Assembly: GCF_019795105.1 (NCBI RefSeq)
Contig: NZ_JAIMFO010000004.1
Coordinates: 248,001-312,000, forward strand
Reading direction: 5' to 3'
Source of the DNA: Collinsella ureilytica
GTDB taxonomy: Bacteria > Actinomycetota > Coriobacteriia > Coriobacteriales > Coriobacteriaceae
Length of the DNA stretch: 64,000 bases
Position 1 is the first letter of the stretch. Every line of letters begins with the position of its first letter. The position numbers and the translations under genes are program-made. Positions 7,727 to 16,380 of this stretch are shown one piece after another. The notes beneath the pieces were generated by a model. The model was not told the DNA's origin, ran no database searches, and saw only the letters and a list, made by a program, of their open reading frames with translations.

Positions 7727-8614
7727 TCAGCTCTCGCGAGGCTTGCCTAAGAAGAAAAGCGCCACCGCACCCGGTCCTGTGTGAGCACCAATGACAGTTC
7801 CGATATTGTGAATCTTGATCTTACCTGCAAGCTCAGGAGCGCCTTCAACGATGAGGCGCGCAACCTCCTCGGCATCCTCACGACAAACTGAATGTGTGAT
7901 CGTGCACTTTGCCGGACGATCGCCTGAGCGCAGCAGCCTTTCTATACAGATACTAGCAAGAGCGGCAATGGCACGGCGTTTTGTACGAATCTTCTCTCGT
8001 GCCTGAAGCGTACCTGCACGATCAACCTCAAGAACCGGGCAGATCTTTAATGCCGTTGCAAGCCAGGCACTCGTGGCAGAAATACGACCACCGCGCTTCA
8101 AGCACTCAAGGTCAGACACGTAAAACCAGCTATTTATTGAGAGACGGTTCTGCTCAACCCACGCCGCCACCTCATCAATGCCCTTGCCTTCGTCACGCAG
8201 ATCTGCCGCATATTCAACCAAGAGGCCAAGACCACCACTTGCGCCAAGCGAGTCAATTACGTGAATCGTGCGATCTGGAAACTCTTCTGCAAGCTCATCG
8301 CGGGCAAGCAGTGCAGAGTTATAGCTGCCAGATATACCCGATGAAAGGGCAATGTGCAAAATATCTGAACCGCGCTCTAGATACGGACGCCAGACGTCTA
8401 CATAATCTCCGGTTGCAACCTGCGACGTTGTTGGCTGAGATCCAGCCTTAATCTTGCCAAAGAACTGCTCGGGGCTGATGCTTTCGTACAAATCATCTGG
8501 ATACGTACTCCCGTCCATTTGATAGTGGAAGTACAGGCACAAGATATTCCGTTCGCTAAAAAATGCACGGGGATAATCTGCAGTTGAGCAGGTAGAAAGG
8601 GTGAACGTAGCCAT
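7727..8614 (-). CDS. DegV family fatty-acid-binding protein
   Basis: 295-residue DegV (FakB-like) protein. Members bind a fatty acid in a cleft between two alpha/beta domains and present it to the FakA kinase for phosphorylation. Diagnostic stretches are PTTSQVATGD (61-70) and SSGISGSYNS (91-100), with the late IGTVIGAHTGPGA motif conserved. Start chosen at ATG 8614 because AAAAGGAG lies five bases upstream; the frame opens nine codons earlier without a site. No fakA gene is in the window, so the partner must be elsewhere. Confidence 0.9.
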   Translation of the reverse strand: MATFTLSTCSTADYPRAFFSERNILCLYFHYQMDGSTYPDDLYESISPEQFFGKIKAGSQPTTSQVATGDYVDVWRPYLERGSDILHIALSSGISGSYNSALLARDELAEEFPDRTIHVIDSLGASGGLGLLVEYAADLRDEGKGIDEVAAWVEQNRLSINSWFYVSDLECLKRGGRISATSAWLATALKICPVLEVDRAGTLQAREKIRTKRRAIAALASICIERLLRSGDRPAKCTITHSVCREDAEEVARLIVEGAPELAGKIKIHNIGTVIGAHTGPGAVALFFLGKPRES

Positions 8615-8696
8615 ATCAACTCCTTTTTGTGACGTAGGCAATACGCGCCATTTTTATAACCTAATTGTCGCACAAGAAAAATGTGACCTTACAAAG

Positions 8697-9371
8697 TCAG
8701 AGACTTTTTCGTCCAATCGGCTTGAGATAGTTCTTTTTGAGGTTACGTGTTCCCCGAAAGAAAGTATCCTCAGACTTGCTGATTCCGCCATTTTCCATCT
8801 TGTGCCGCACGAGCTCCAATGTGCAGAACAGGTCAGCCGCTTGGAACAGGTAGTAGCTGGCAGGCTTTACCTTGCGAATTTCTGCATTGACCAGCGAGTT
8901 GAAGATGGATTTGATGATGGCCACCATCTCTTTCTGGCCGTTGTCGTAGTACACAATGATGCGATCGAAGGCCTGGAAAAACTCGAGGTTGTCACGCACG
9001 AACAGGCTTAGTTCGCGAACCATGCGCCCGGCCAACGCATCGTGCTCCAGACTTTCGCGCTTTTCGAACACGAACGTCTTATAGTGAATGTCAGCGATAC
9101 GGGCGAAGTCAAAGAGGTGACGGAAGAGCTTTCGGCGGTCTGGAAGCTCGAGAACCTTGTACTCTCCCTCACGTCTGATGAGCGGTCCCGTGTGAATCGC
9201 GTGGTCTGCAGGCAGCCCGCGTTCGAACACCTTGCGCTGCAGGTGTTCGATAGGAATGGAGATATCTTTTGACTGGTTATGTAGAACAAGCGTGATGAGG
9301 TAGAAGGGCGCATGGGACTCGTAGGCTCTGAAGTCGCCTGACTCGTCAATAAAGATACTCAGTTCTAACAA
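8697..9371 (-). CDS. DUF3800 domain protein
   Basis: About 224 residues beginning with the family hallmark LSIFIDESGDF; the Asp-Glu pair and later YYDNGQKE and FQAADLFC stretches match the DUF3800 pattern, an RNase H-like fold suspected to be a nuclease and often found with mobile or defence genes. The start is not an ATG: TTG 9371 or TTG 9374 follow CAGGAG by 8 or 5 bases. A terminator-like hairpin with a T-rich tail ends only a few bases before this site (see the leader entry), so expression is probably controlled there. Actual activity is unproven. Confidence 0.85.
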   Translation of the reverse strand: MLELSIFIDESGDFRAYESHAPFYLITLVLHNQSKDISIPIEHLQRKVFERGLPADHAIHTGPLIRREGEYKVLELPDRRKLFRHLFDFARIADIHYKTFVFEKRESLEHDALAGRMVRELSLFVRDNLEFFQAFDRIIVYYDNGQKEMVAIIKSIFNSLVNAEIRKVKPASYYLFQAADLFCTLELVRHKMENGGISKSEDTFFRGTRNLKKNYLKPIGRKSL

Positions 9372-9379
9372 CAACAGCT

Positions 9380-9450
9380 CTCCTGGAAATAAAAATGGCG
9401 GGGAAAAAGTCCCCGCCCAAGGGTGGGCGTGCACTACGGCAAACCCAGTA
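9380..9450 (-). ncRNA. Structured leader of the DUF3800 gene
   Basis: On the minus strand two hairpins are packed before the gene: a 6-bp stem CGCCCA/TGGGCG (9414-9429) and an 8-bp perfect stem GGCGGGGA/TCCCCGCC with loop CTTTT (9397-9417), followed by ATTTTTATTT and then the CAGGAG site. The stems share four bases (9414-9417) and so may compete. Candidate structured RNAs upstream of DUF3800 genes have been described as the DUF3800 RNA motifs; membership of this one is an inference from position and shape. An AT-rich TAATATATA stretch near 9451-9461 could be the -10 region. Confidence 0.6.
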
Positions 9451-9674
9451 CGTATATATTACCCCACCAACCAGAAGCCTACAATAGCATCAGCCAACGA
9501 ATGGCAATGTCCATAGGTGCCTTTTCCTTTCTTTGAATCTTGTGCTGTTAACTAAAGATTCTAGGCGAAGGTCGCTTCCTTCTTATTAACTCGAAGCGGC
9601 TATTACACCAACTTTTGAGACATGAGCCTGCGGGCAACAACTACCAGGTGTAATGCAGGTGCGTGACGAGAAGA

Positions 9675-10922
9675 TCACGCGCCCGGAGCACTCTTCGCAT
9701 CTTCCTCCATACGTGTACGCGCGCGCAGCTCGAGCTCAAGTAAGGCAAGGGATTCCACCAACGTTTGCTCGTCTTCTAAATGAGTTTCACCTTTACCCAA
9801 AAGTTGCTTCGTACGATACGCTGACAAGGGAAAGACGTGCGATGCCAACTTTTTCATCAAACTCAATGGAGGCACGCTTAAGGCACGAGAGCCCACACGC
9901 CGCATAAAGAAACGAGGACTGCCTTTCAGCGTATTCATGTAAAACACGAGCTTGCGCTTGATGCCAAAAGCACGGCGGCGATCACTCAGGATTGCCCTTG
10001 CCATAGAACCATACAGCCGATGTGCTACCAGCTTTTCAAGTTGCTGAGGTGTGAAATAGGTACGCCATACTGCATCGAGGTAGTTCGCTAAAATCGTACG
10101 ATCCCCCACCGGAGCGCGCATAATATCGATCAGCACAAACTCGCTCATAAGTTCGAGCAGCTCAGAACCATAGCGCTTGATAAACCCAGCCTCATACCAG
10201 TCTTGTGAGATTTTCTCTACAATACGCACGTGATCATACAGCTTCATAAGCCTATCGTCACGCCTGCTTGCCATAAGCGAGCCAGCACGCGAAACTCGAT
10301 ACAGATACAGCTTATCGTGGATAAAAACCGTTTTGGAAGAGCGTGGATACAGCGCATAGTGAAAGAGCTTATCTTCGCCAAAACGAAGATCTTCATCAAA
10401 GCGGATGCCGCTTTTCTCAAGAAAACTCCGACGCAGGGCAGTTCGCCATACAAAGGGCTCACACGCCTCATCAAAAAAGATGTCAGGCGTAAACTTTGCA
10501 TAGACCTTATCACGAGGAGACAGGGTCTGCTCCAGCCAGGCATCGCTCGTGCTTACCGGGATTGCCTCACCGCCAAACGTGACCACGTCTGCCTCAGCTT
10601 CTGCAAAAGCCTCAACAATTCTTCCGGCAAAAGTAGGAACAATCAGGTCATCTGAGTCAACAAAGCAAATAATGTCACCGGTTGCTGCGCGCATCCCAGC
10701 ATTTCGAGCAGATGAAAGACCGCCATTTTCCTTATCTACGATCTTCACACGAGGATCCACCTTGCGATACAGCTCGAGAATCAGCCTTGAACGATCGCGA
10801 GAGCCATCATTGACACAAACAATCTCAATATCCTGAAATCGCTGCGCGCGAATAGAGTCCAAGCACATGGGCAGATAGCGCTCAACGTTATAGACTGGAA
10901 CAATAATGCTAACCGTAGGCAC
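9675..10922 (-). CDS. Family 2 glycosyltransferase
   Basis: Cytoplasmic GT-A fold enzyme of 415 residues expected to add a sugar to a lipid-linked surface polymer. The N-terminal third is classic: VSIIVPVYNVERYL, NDGSRDRS (38-45) and the metal-binding DSDD at 89-92. The C-terminal half is a basic helical region common to capsule and teichoic glycosyltransferases, without membrane spans. Start is GTG 10922, eight bases after GGAG. The next glycosyltransferase upstream ends 23 bases away, so the two form a unit. About 240 bases beyond its 3' end hold no gene. Sugar specificity unknown. Confidence 0.92.
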   Translation of the reverse strand: MPTVSIIVPVYNVERYLPMCLDSIRAQRFQDIEIVCVNDGSRDRSRLILELYRKVDPRVKIVDKENGGLSSARNAGMRAATGDIICFVDSDDLIVPTFAGRIVEAFAEAEADVVTFGGEAIPVSTSDAWLEQTLSPRDKVYAKFTPDIFFDEACEPFVWRTALRRSFLEKSGIRFDEDLRFGEDKLFHYALYPRSSKTVFIHDKLYLYRVSRAGSLMASRRDDRLMKLYDHVRIVEKISQDWYEAGFIKRYGSELLELMSEFVLIDIMRAPVGDRTILANYLDAVWRTYFTPQQLEKLVAHRLYGSMARAILSDRRRAFGIKRKLVFYMNTLKGSPRFFMRRVGSRALSVPPLSLMKKLASHVFPLSAYRTKQLLGKGETHLEDEQTLVESLALLELELRARTRMEEDAKSAPGA

Positions 10923-10945
10923 GATTACATCTCCTCTGATGTCCG

Positions 10946-12025
10946 TTAATGAATAGCGCGGAAAGCCATGAGGCGGAAGGTGTTGATCAAGCCACCAATA
11001 CGTAACAATGAGCGGAAGCGCTCCATGCGAGTTTTTACCTTATCTTCATCTGAAGCTCGCTTTATTGCATACAAACGCGGCCGCTCAAGCAAGAGCTTGA
11101 TGCCGACGCGCTTAGCAGGCTCAAAGATATTCAGGTTGACCCGACCAAGCTCAATATTGCGCTTCATATCCTCACGCATTTTGGGCAAAAACTGAGCTGC
11201 CAACTCGTCTGAAAGACGATCATAATTCCACTCATAGCTATCAAATTGCATCCGCGCCAACACAGCCCGGAGATAGGGACGATCAGCATGCGCTTCATCA
11301 AGATAGCGCCACATCTCTTCATACTCATCGCAAACGTTAAAAACTTTACCCGGGTTATTTACTGAGGACTTCTCATTATCCTGACGGTAGTGCAAAACAG
11401 CATAATCAAGCAAAACGGCATTGGTGCACGAAGACCAAACCTTAAAGTTGAAGCCAGCATCTTGATACGAAGCTCCCGGTGTTGGCAAAAACGAAACATT
11501 ACATTCTTCAAGGAATGAGCGCTTATAGATGGCCGACCAAATTGAGGGCTTGCGATAAAAAACCTCACGCTCAACTTGGGGATTTACATGACCCTCAATA
11601 ACACTATCAACGAAGTGGGCACGCTTATTGCAAACCGTTGGCGTAGACCAAAAGAAATAAAAGTCCGCCTTTACAACCTGAGCATGCCCACGCTGAGCCG
11701 CACGATACATGCGTTCAAGTGCATCAAGCTCCATATAGTCATCAGACTCAAGAATGCCAATATACTCACCACGCGCACGAGCAAGCCCCAGGTTCATCGA
11801 GTCGCCATAGCCAGAATTAGGCTTATCAATAACTACAATCCGTGGATCTTGAGCTGCATACTCTTGAATGATTGCCAAAGAATTGTCCGTTGAGCCATCA
11901 TTGATGCAAATGATTTCTATATCGCGCAACGTTTGCTTACAGGCCGAATCTAGACACTCTCGTAGATACCGTTCAACATTGCATATTGGTACCAACAAAG
12001 ATACCGACGGAGCCTCATGCGACAT
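10946..12025 (-). CDS. Family 2 glycosyltransferase
   Basis: 359-residue GT-A glycosyltransferase with the nucleotide-sugar core VSLLVPICNVERYLRECLDSA, INDGSTDNS (41-49) and ESDD (93-96) replacing the usual DxD. The C-terminal part resembles LPS/polysaccharide transferases of the same type as its downstream neighbour, so the pair probably acts on successive residues of one glycan. The 218 bases upstream (12026-12243) hold no gene or structure I can support. Confidence 0.92.
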   Translation of the reverse strand: MSHEAPSVSLLVPICNVERYLRECLDSACKQTLRDIEIICINDGSTDNSLAIIQEYAAQDPRIVVIDKPNSGYGDSMNLGLARARGEYIGILESDDYMELDALERMYRAAQRGHAQVVKADFYFFWSTPTVCNKRAHFVDSVIEGHVNPQVEREVFYRKPSIWSAIYKRSFLEECNVSFLPTPGASYQDAGFNFKVWSSCTNAVLLDYAVLHYRQDNEKSSVNNPGKVFNVCDEYEEMWRYLDEAHADRPYLRAVLARMQFDSYEWNYDRLSDELAAQFLPKMREDMKRNIELGRVNLNIFEPAKRVGIKLLLERPRLYAIKRASDEDKVKTRMERFRSLLRIGGLINTFRLMAFRAIH

Positions 12026-12243
12026 GCAGCCCTCGACCTTCCGATCGCCCTTTCATACTCGCCTATCGTAACAGATGATCACCTTATTAACTGAAGCATC
12101 AGATTACCGCAGAATCAATACGATATGAGACGTGCACCAAAGATAGATCGAATGTCGAAGAGTCAAAAGATATAGGATGCTGAACTTATAAAACTTCTGT
12201 ATGTGTACGTTGGAACTCATCAATCTCCGGCAAGGCAGATTTA

Positions 12244-13338
12244 CTAACTCACAGATACGCTCTGCTTCCGAGCTTCAAAAAACGCTCCAGAAATCCTTTT
12301 GGGCATCAGATAGAGCAGACCAGTCAATACAGCAGCGCCTACAATATTGACTATAAAAGCACCAAGTGCAGCTTTGGGCGTAGCCCCACCCATGAAATCA
12401 ATGAATACATCCCAACGAGTGACATTCAGAACAACCAAATGCATACAAAATAATGGCAAGCTCATACGACCGCTAGCAGCACAGAGCTTGGCACCATATG
12501 GAAAATACTTCTCAGCAAGCTGAGCCATCTTGAGAATGCAAAGCGAGGCACAGAAGCCACCAATCACATCGAGCGGACCTTGGGTAAAGGTACATTCAAC
12601 GATGTAAAGACCGCCAGCAAACTTGATGCAATAGAGCCAAATACCGAACATAAGCACGAAAAGAACGACAGAAAGACGTCGAGGCTCCAAAAGAGCGCTC
12701 CTGCGTATGTATTGTCCAAACCAAAGGAAGAGCACAGCACAAAGAGCTGGCTGTATGCTGAGCGGCAGCCATATCTGCTCTTTGCTCACAACACCTACGA
12801 AGAACAAAGCTACTGCATAAACGCCAGGATACTCAAGCTCACTGATCGCAGAGAGAACTATTCGAGCCCAAAATAAGGCCCAGAGAAACCAAATTGCTCC
12901 AATTGCTCCAATATCAGCAGGCATAGAATCAGGTGCTGCGCCTGAGCCATAAAGCGCAGCTACTGTCCAATATCGAATAGCTTCTAAAACTGAGCCATCC
13001 TGGAACAATGCAGTACGAGCCGCCATGCCTACGATGACCAAAACTGCAGTTATCGCATAAGGAATAAGGAGTTTTTTTACACTTCGCAAAACACCCGCGC
13101 GATGAAGGCGGCCCGCGGGCGTAAAGTATCCGCTCACCACGAAAAAGAGCGGCATCGAAAAGCTGTAGCTCGCACGAGCTAGAACAGGCGGAAGTCCCAT
13201 AAACGAACAGTGACCCACCACAACTGCCAGCAGTGCCACAGCCTTTGCTATATCAAAGGCATCTAGCCTTTCACGTGTACGTTGGAGAACAGCCGGCGGG
13301 GTCTGACTTGAGATTTCTTGATCTTTGCCTATGTTCAT
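12244..13338 (-). CDS. Membrane acyltransferase (acyltransferase-3 family)
   Basis: 364 residues with about ten hydrophobic segments and the family opening RLDAFDIAKAVALLAVVVGHC, in which the His after the first span is the conserved putative catalytic residue. These proteins O-acetylate sugars of cell-surface polysaccharides (fucose 4-O-acetylase/OatA type). The gene sits 13 bases after the YfhO-like gene, with GGGAG nine bases before its ATG, suggesting that the polymer glycosylated by that enzyme is also acylated. Acceptor not determinable. Confidence 0.88.
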   Translation of the reverse strand: MNIGKDQEISSQTPPAVLQRTRERLDAFDIAKAVALLAVVVGHCSFMGLPPVLARASYSFSMPLFFVVSGYFTPAGRLHRAGVLRSVKKLLIPYAITAVLVIVGMAARTALFQDGSVLEAIRYWTVAALYGSGAAPDSMPADIGAIGAIWFLWALFWARIVLSAISELEYPGVYAVALFFVGVVSKEQIWLPLSIQPALCAVLFLWFGQYIRRSALLEPRRLSVVLFVLMFGIWLYCIKFAGGLYIVECTFTQGPLDVIGGFCASLCILKMAQLAEKYFPYGAKLCAASGRMSLPLFCMHLVVLNVTRWDVFIDFMGGATPKAALGAFIVNIVGAAVLTGLLYLMPKRISGAFFEARKQSVSVS

Positions 13339-13351
13339 GAGCGAATACTCC

Positions 13352-16189
13352 CTAATCGCGCATCATATGCAACGCATGAGCATCTTTTGCGCTCCCAGCT
13401 ACACACGTACGCATGCGCGACTCTATAGCCACATACAACACTGCAGCAACCATACCTGCAAAACTTACCCATAACCCAAGCTCAAGCGGACGTGAATGGT
13501 AGGCAAGCTCCACGCGGTGTTGCCCCGCAGATAGCTTAAGTGCCATGAAGGCAAGGTCTGCACGTTGAAGCGATGTCTCTTGACCATCAACTCGTGCTAT
13601 CCAATTAGAAGAATACGGAATACGGAGCATAAGAAATGACCCGTCTTCAGGAGTATCAACCGTACACCTAAATGCATTCGTGCTCCAAGACTGCTCATCC
13701 GCAGCCCAGCTTGGCATCTCAGCGCTCACTCGCTTCAAGGCAGAAAGATCATCGACATACAACTCTATATCGGAAAAGGTGTATATACCCGGATTATTGA
13801 AGCAGAGGGTAACCACTCCTCGTGCCTCATCTGAATAACCCACACAGGCTACCCAATCAGTTTTCCCAGCGTACAAGGGACTCATCGACGTATACCCATG
13901 AAGCAGGGTTGACGTTGGTTCTCCCGTAACGGTAATTCCATAGGATTGATAGGGCTGGTAGGTCTTGAACTTACGGTCATAACGCTCTGCAAGTGAAAGT
14001 CCATTCGCGGGATCGGGTTCGAACACAGCGTACTCAAGACCTCGCACGGCAACCGAAAGCACACGCTCAGCAGGTATATTTGTTTTTAGATATACACAAG
14101 CACCCGGCTGCCACACGGTGATCTGATGATCGTTCACCTCCACTGCAGCTGGTTCGGCCTCAGTTCCGGCAAGCATGTCTTTCTCCGGATTAACCGACCA
14201 GGTATATGCAAGCCGCTCCACTCCAGCGCTTGCGGCATCTATTGCCACGCTATCTTGGTCAGAAGCCTCATCCAATACCACATGATCTAGTAGAGCACGT
14301 TCCCGCACCACCATTGGCAACGCTTCATAAGCTTTGCGAGAGAGCGTGCGTGGAGCCACCCAGGCTGTTGGCGCATAATCATGCGTACCGAACAGAACAG
14401 CTCCCCCGTCAACTCCTGTTCGCTCATCAAGGCGCTGGCTAAACTGCCAGGGGCGAGCAGCTTCTTGACCAATCGGCGTTGCAAAGCGATCGACTCCTGC
14501 AAAAAATTCAAGATTTGGCCGAGCATTCAAACCCTCATAGCTAAAGTTCACAAAAGATGTAGCAAGACCAAGACTTGTATGAAACGCATCAACACCACTG
14601 TGATAGAACGAGTTATAACACGTAGCATCACGAAGCCCCGTTGCAAAACCAGCGTTTCGTACTGCACGTGGAAAACCCGTAGCATCAAACTGATGTACCC
14701 TTGCATCTGCTGCGGCACCTAACAGATCAAGCCCTTGATTGTTTGCATGACTTGACCACGCCTCCCCCATTGGCACTTGATTAGTCACAGCCGCTACCGC
14801 AGCAAGGTTGAACGTCATGAGAATATGGGCGCTATAAAGCGCACCCAAAATAAGCATGCGCGAAGAGCGCACATAGTATGAAAATGCCACCACTGCCAAA
14901 ATTGCTAAGGCAATGAAAGAAACGGCAAAGAAAACTGGTTGCTGCAAACGCGCTATCATCGGAGCACTCAGTGCAAGCAGACATATAAGCATCCAGAAGA
15001 GTCTACGGGCAGGCACCGCTGAGCGCTCTGCATCCATAAGTGCTGGGAAATCACGAGCAACAACCACGCCCATGAGCAAGTTATACATCCATGTCCAGCG
15101 GTTATTTGGATAAGAAAAGCCATTCATGACTCTACCGGCCGCTGGTATAACTAGAATGAGAATACAGCCGATCAATAAGACCCAACTTAAGCGTCGCTCC
15201 GCCTTACCTGCAGTGGTACCTCCCGCACAAACAAGACAAATGATGCCTAAAAAGCAGAGACTCCAATAGCAATCTGCACCTGCTGGGGCAAAGGATAGGG
15301 CTGCCAAGAGCATGGACTGAAGATACTCAAATGAGTAAAAAGCACTGTAGGTCCTTGTGATACCAATGCGATCTTGACCAAGCACGTTCATGGCCATCGG
15401 GACAAAGAGAAAAGCAGAAATAGCAATCCCGATCACAAGAGGAATTGCCATGCGAACAAAAAGACTAAGGAAGACTCGAAGGCTCTTCTTTTGGACAAGA
15501 AACACATAGCGGCTCAAGCAATACACGAACAAGAGAATACATGCCATATAGGTGCCCGTGAGCGAATACATGCCCAAAAGCGCCATGCCTACTATCAACG
15601 ATAAAGAACCCTTGCCATTAAAAATACGGTCGGTTCCAAGAAGGATGATGGGAGCTAAAACCAAGGGATAAATCATATGCACTTGGTGATACATGAGCAG
15701 CGTATGACAACTAAACAGATAAGTCAAAAGACCCATCAGGCTTGCCACTCGCTCAAATCTCCGATGCTCACAGTAGGCCAAAAAAGTTGTTGCCGCTAGA
15801 ATGAGCGTAATTGGCAAGGTGAGCTGCATCAGAAACTCAGCAGTTGTAGGGCTTGAAAAGACCGAAATTAGGTTGACTGGGTTTCCGATCGTATTCATGA
15901 GCACTTCAAGAGCATCAACACCATAGATACCAAAAGGCTCCCAAAGCACCACCTCAGGTCTACCTGCTATGACCGAACCCAGAACAGCTCTCAGCCATCG
16001 GCCTTGATATAAAAAGAAAGGAAACTGCTGCTCTAAACCGTCCCATGTCCAAAAAAAGGTTCGATGTGCCCAAAAAAGCGTAAGGTTACCCAGAAGAAAC
16101 AGCAACAGGGTAAGTGCCCAGCCAGTAATATACAGATGCAACCGCGACGAAGAGACCCAATCTATCATGCGGCGACCAAGCTGCTTCAT
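13352..16189 (-). CDS. YfhO-type membrane glycosyltransferase
   Basis: 945-residue protein with a dozen or so N-terminal membrane spans (to about residue 450), a large extracellular region and a final span near 905-930: the layout of YfhO/GT-C glycosyltransferases. Such enzymes take a sugar from undecaprenyl phosphate on the outer face and put it on teichoic or lipoteichoic acid; in Bacillus and Listeria they work with a CsbB/GtcA-type transferase and flippase. An ArnC-like transferase and a two-subunit flippase are encoded at 22276-25276. ATG with AAAGGAG upstream. Family call solid, acceptor inferred. Confidence 0.85.
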   Translation of the reverse strand: MKQLGRRMIDWVSSSRLHLYITGWALTLLLFLLGNLTLFWAHRTFFWTWDGLEQQFPFFLYQGRWLRAVLGSVIAGRPEVVLWEPFGIYGVDALEVLMNTIGNPVNLISVFSSPTTAEFLMQLTLPITLILAATTFLAYCEHRRFERVASLMGLLTYLFSCHTLLMYHQVHMIYPLVLAPIILLGTDRIFNGKGSLSLIVGMALLGMYSLTGTYMACILLFVYCLSRYVFLVQKKSLRVFLSLFVRMAIPLVIGIAISAFLFVPMAMNVLGQDRIGITRTYSAFYSFEYLQSMLLAALSFAPAGADCYWSLCFLGIICLVCAGGTTAGKAERRLSWVLLIGCILILVIPAAGRVMNGFSYPNNRWTWMYNLLMGVVVARDFPALMDAERSAVPARRLFWMLICLLALSAPMIARLQQPVFFAVSFIALAILAVVAFSYYVRSSRMLILGALYSAHILMTFNLAAVAAVTNQVPMGEAWSSHANNQGLDLLGAAADARVHQFDATGFPRAVRNAGFATGLRDATCYNSFYHSGVDAFHTSLGLATSFVNFSYEGLNARPNLEFFAGVDRFATPIGQEAARPWQFSQRLDERTGVDGGAVLFGTHDYAPTAWVAPRTLSRKAYEALPMVVRERALLDHVVLDEASDQDSVAIDAASAGVERLAYTWSVNPEKDMLAGTEAEPAAVEVNDHQITVWQPGACVYLKTNIPAERVLSVAVRGLEYAVFEPDPANGLSLAERYDRKFKTYQPYQSYGITVTGEPTSTLLHGYTSMSPLYAGKTDWVACVGYSDEARGVVTLCFNNPGIYTFSDIELYVDDLSALKRVSAEMPSWAADEQSWSTNAFRCTVDTPEDGSFLMLRIPYSSNWIARVDGQETSLQRADLAFMALKLSAGQHRVELAYHSRPLELGLWVSFAGMVAAVLYVAIESRMRTCVAGSAKDAHALHMMRD

Positions 16190-16380
16190 AGCGGTCTCCT
16201 TTCAATGTCCAAGCCTAGGCTCAGAAATCCCTTCACTATTGAATAGCGTAGCCGATATGCTCAGTTATCTGGCATAAGGGAGCCCAGATTGACCTGACCT
16301 CCCTGAATAATCACCATATGAGTATACTGCACGACTATATATTCCTACATCCTGCAGCCCTACCAGCACTAATCAATACT

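Noticed and set aside
8697-9371. Defence island around the DUF3800 gene
   Set aside because: Neighbours are a DegV protein and glycosyltransferases; no restriction, CRISPR or other defence genes are near.
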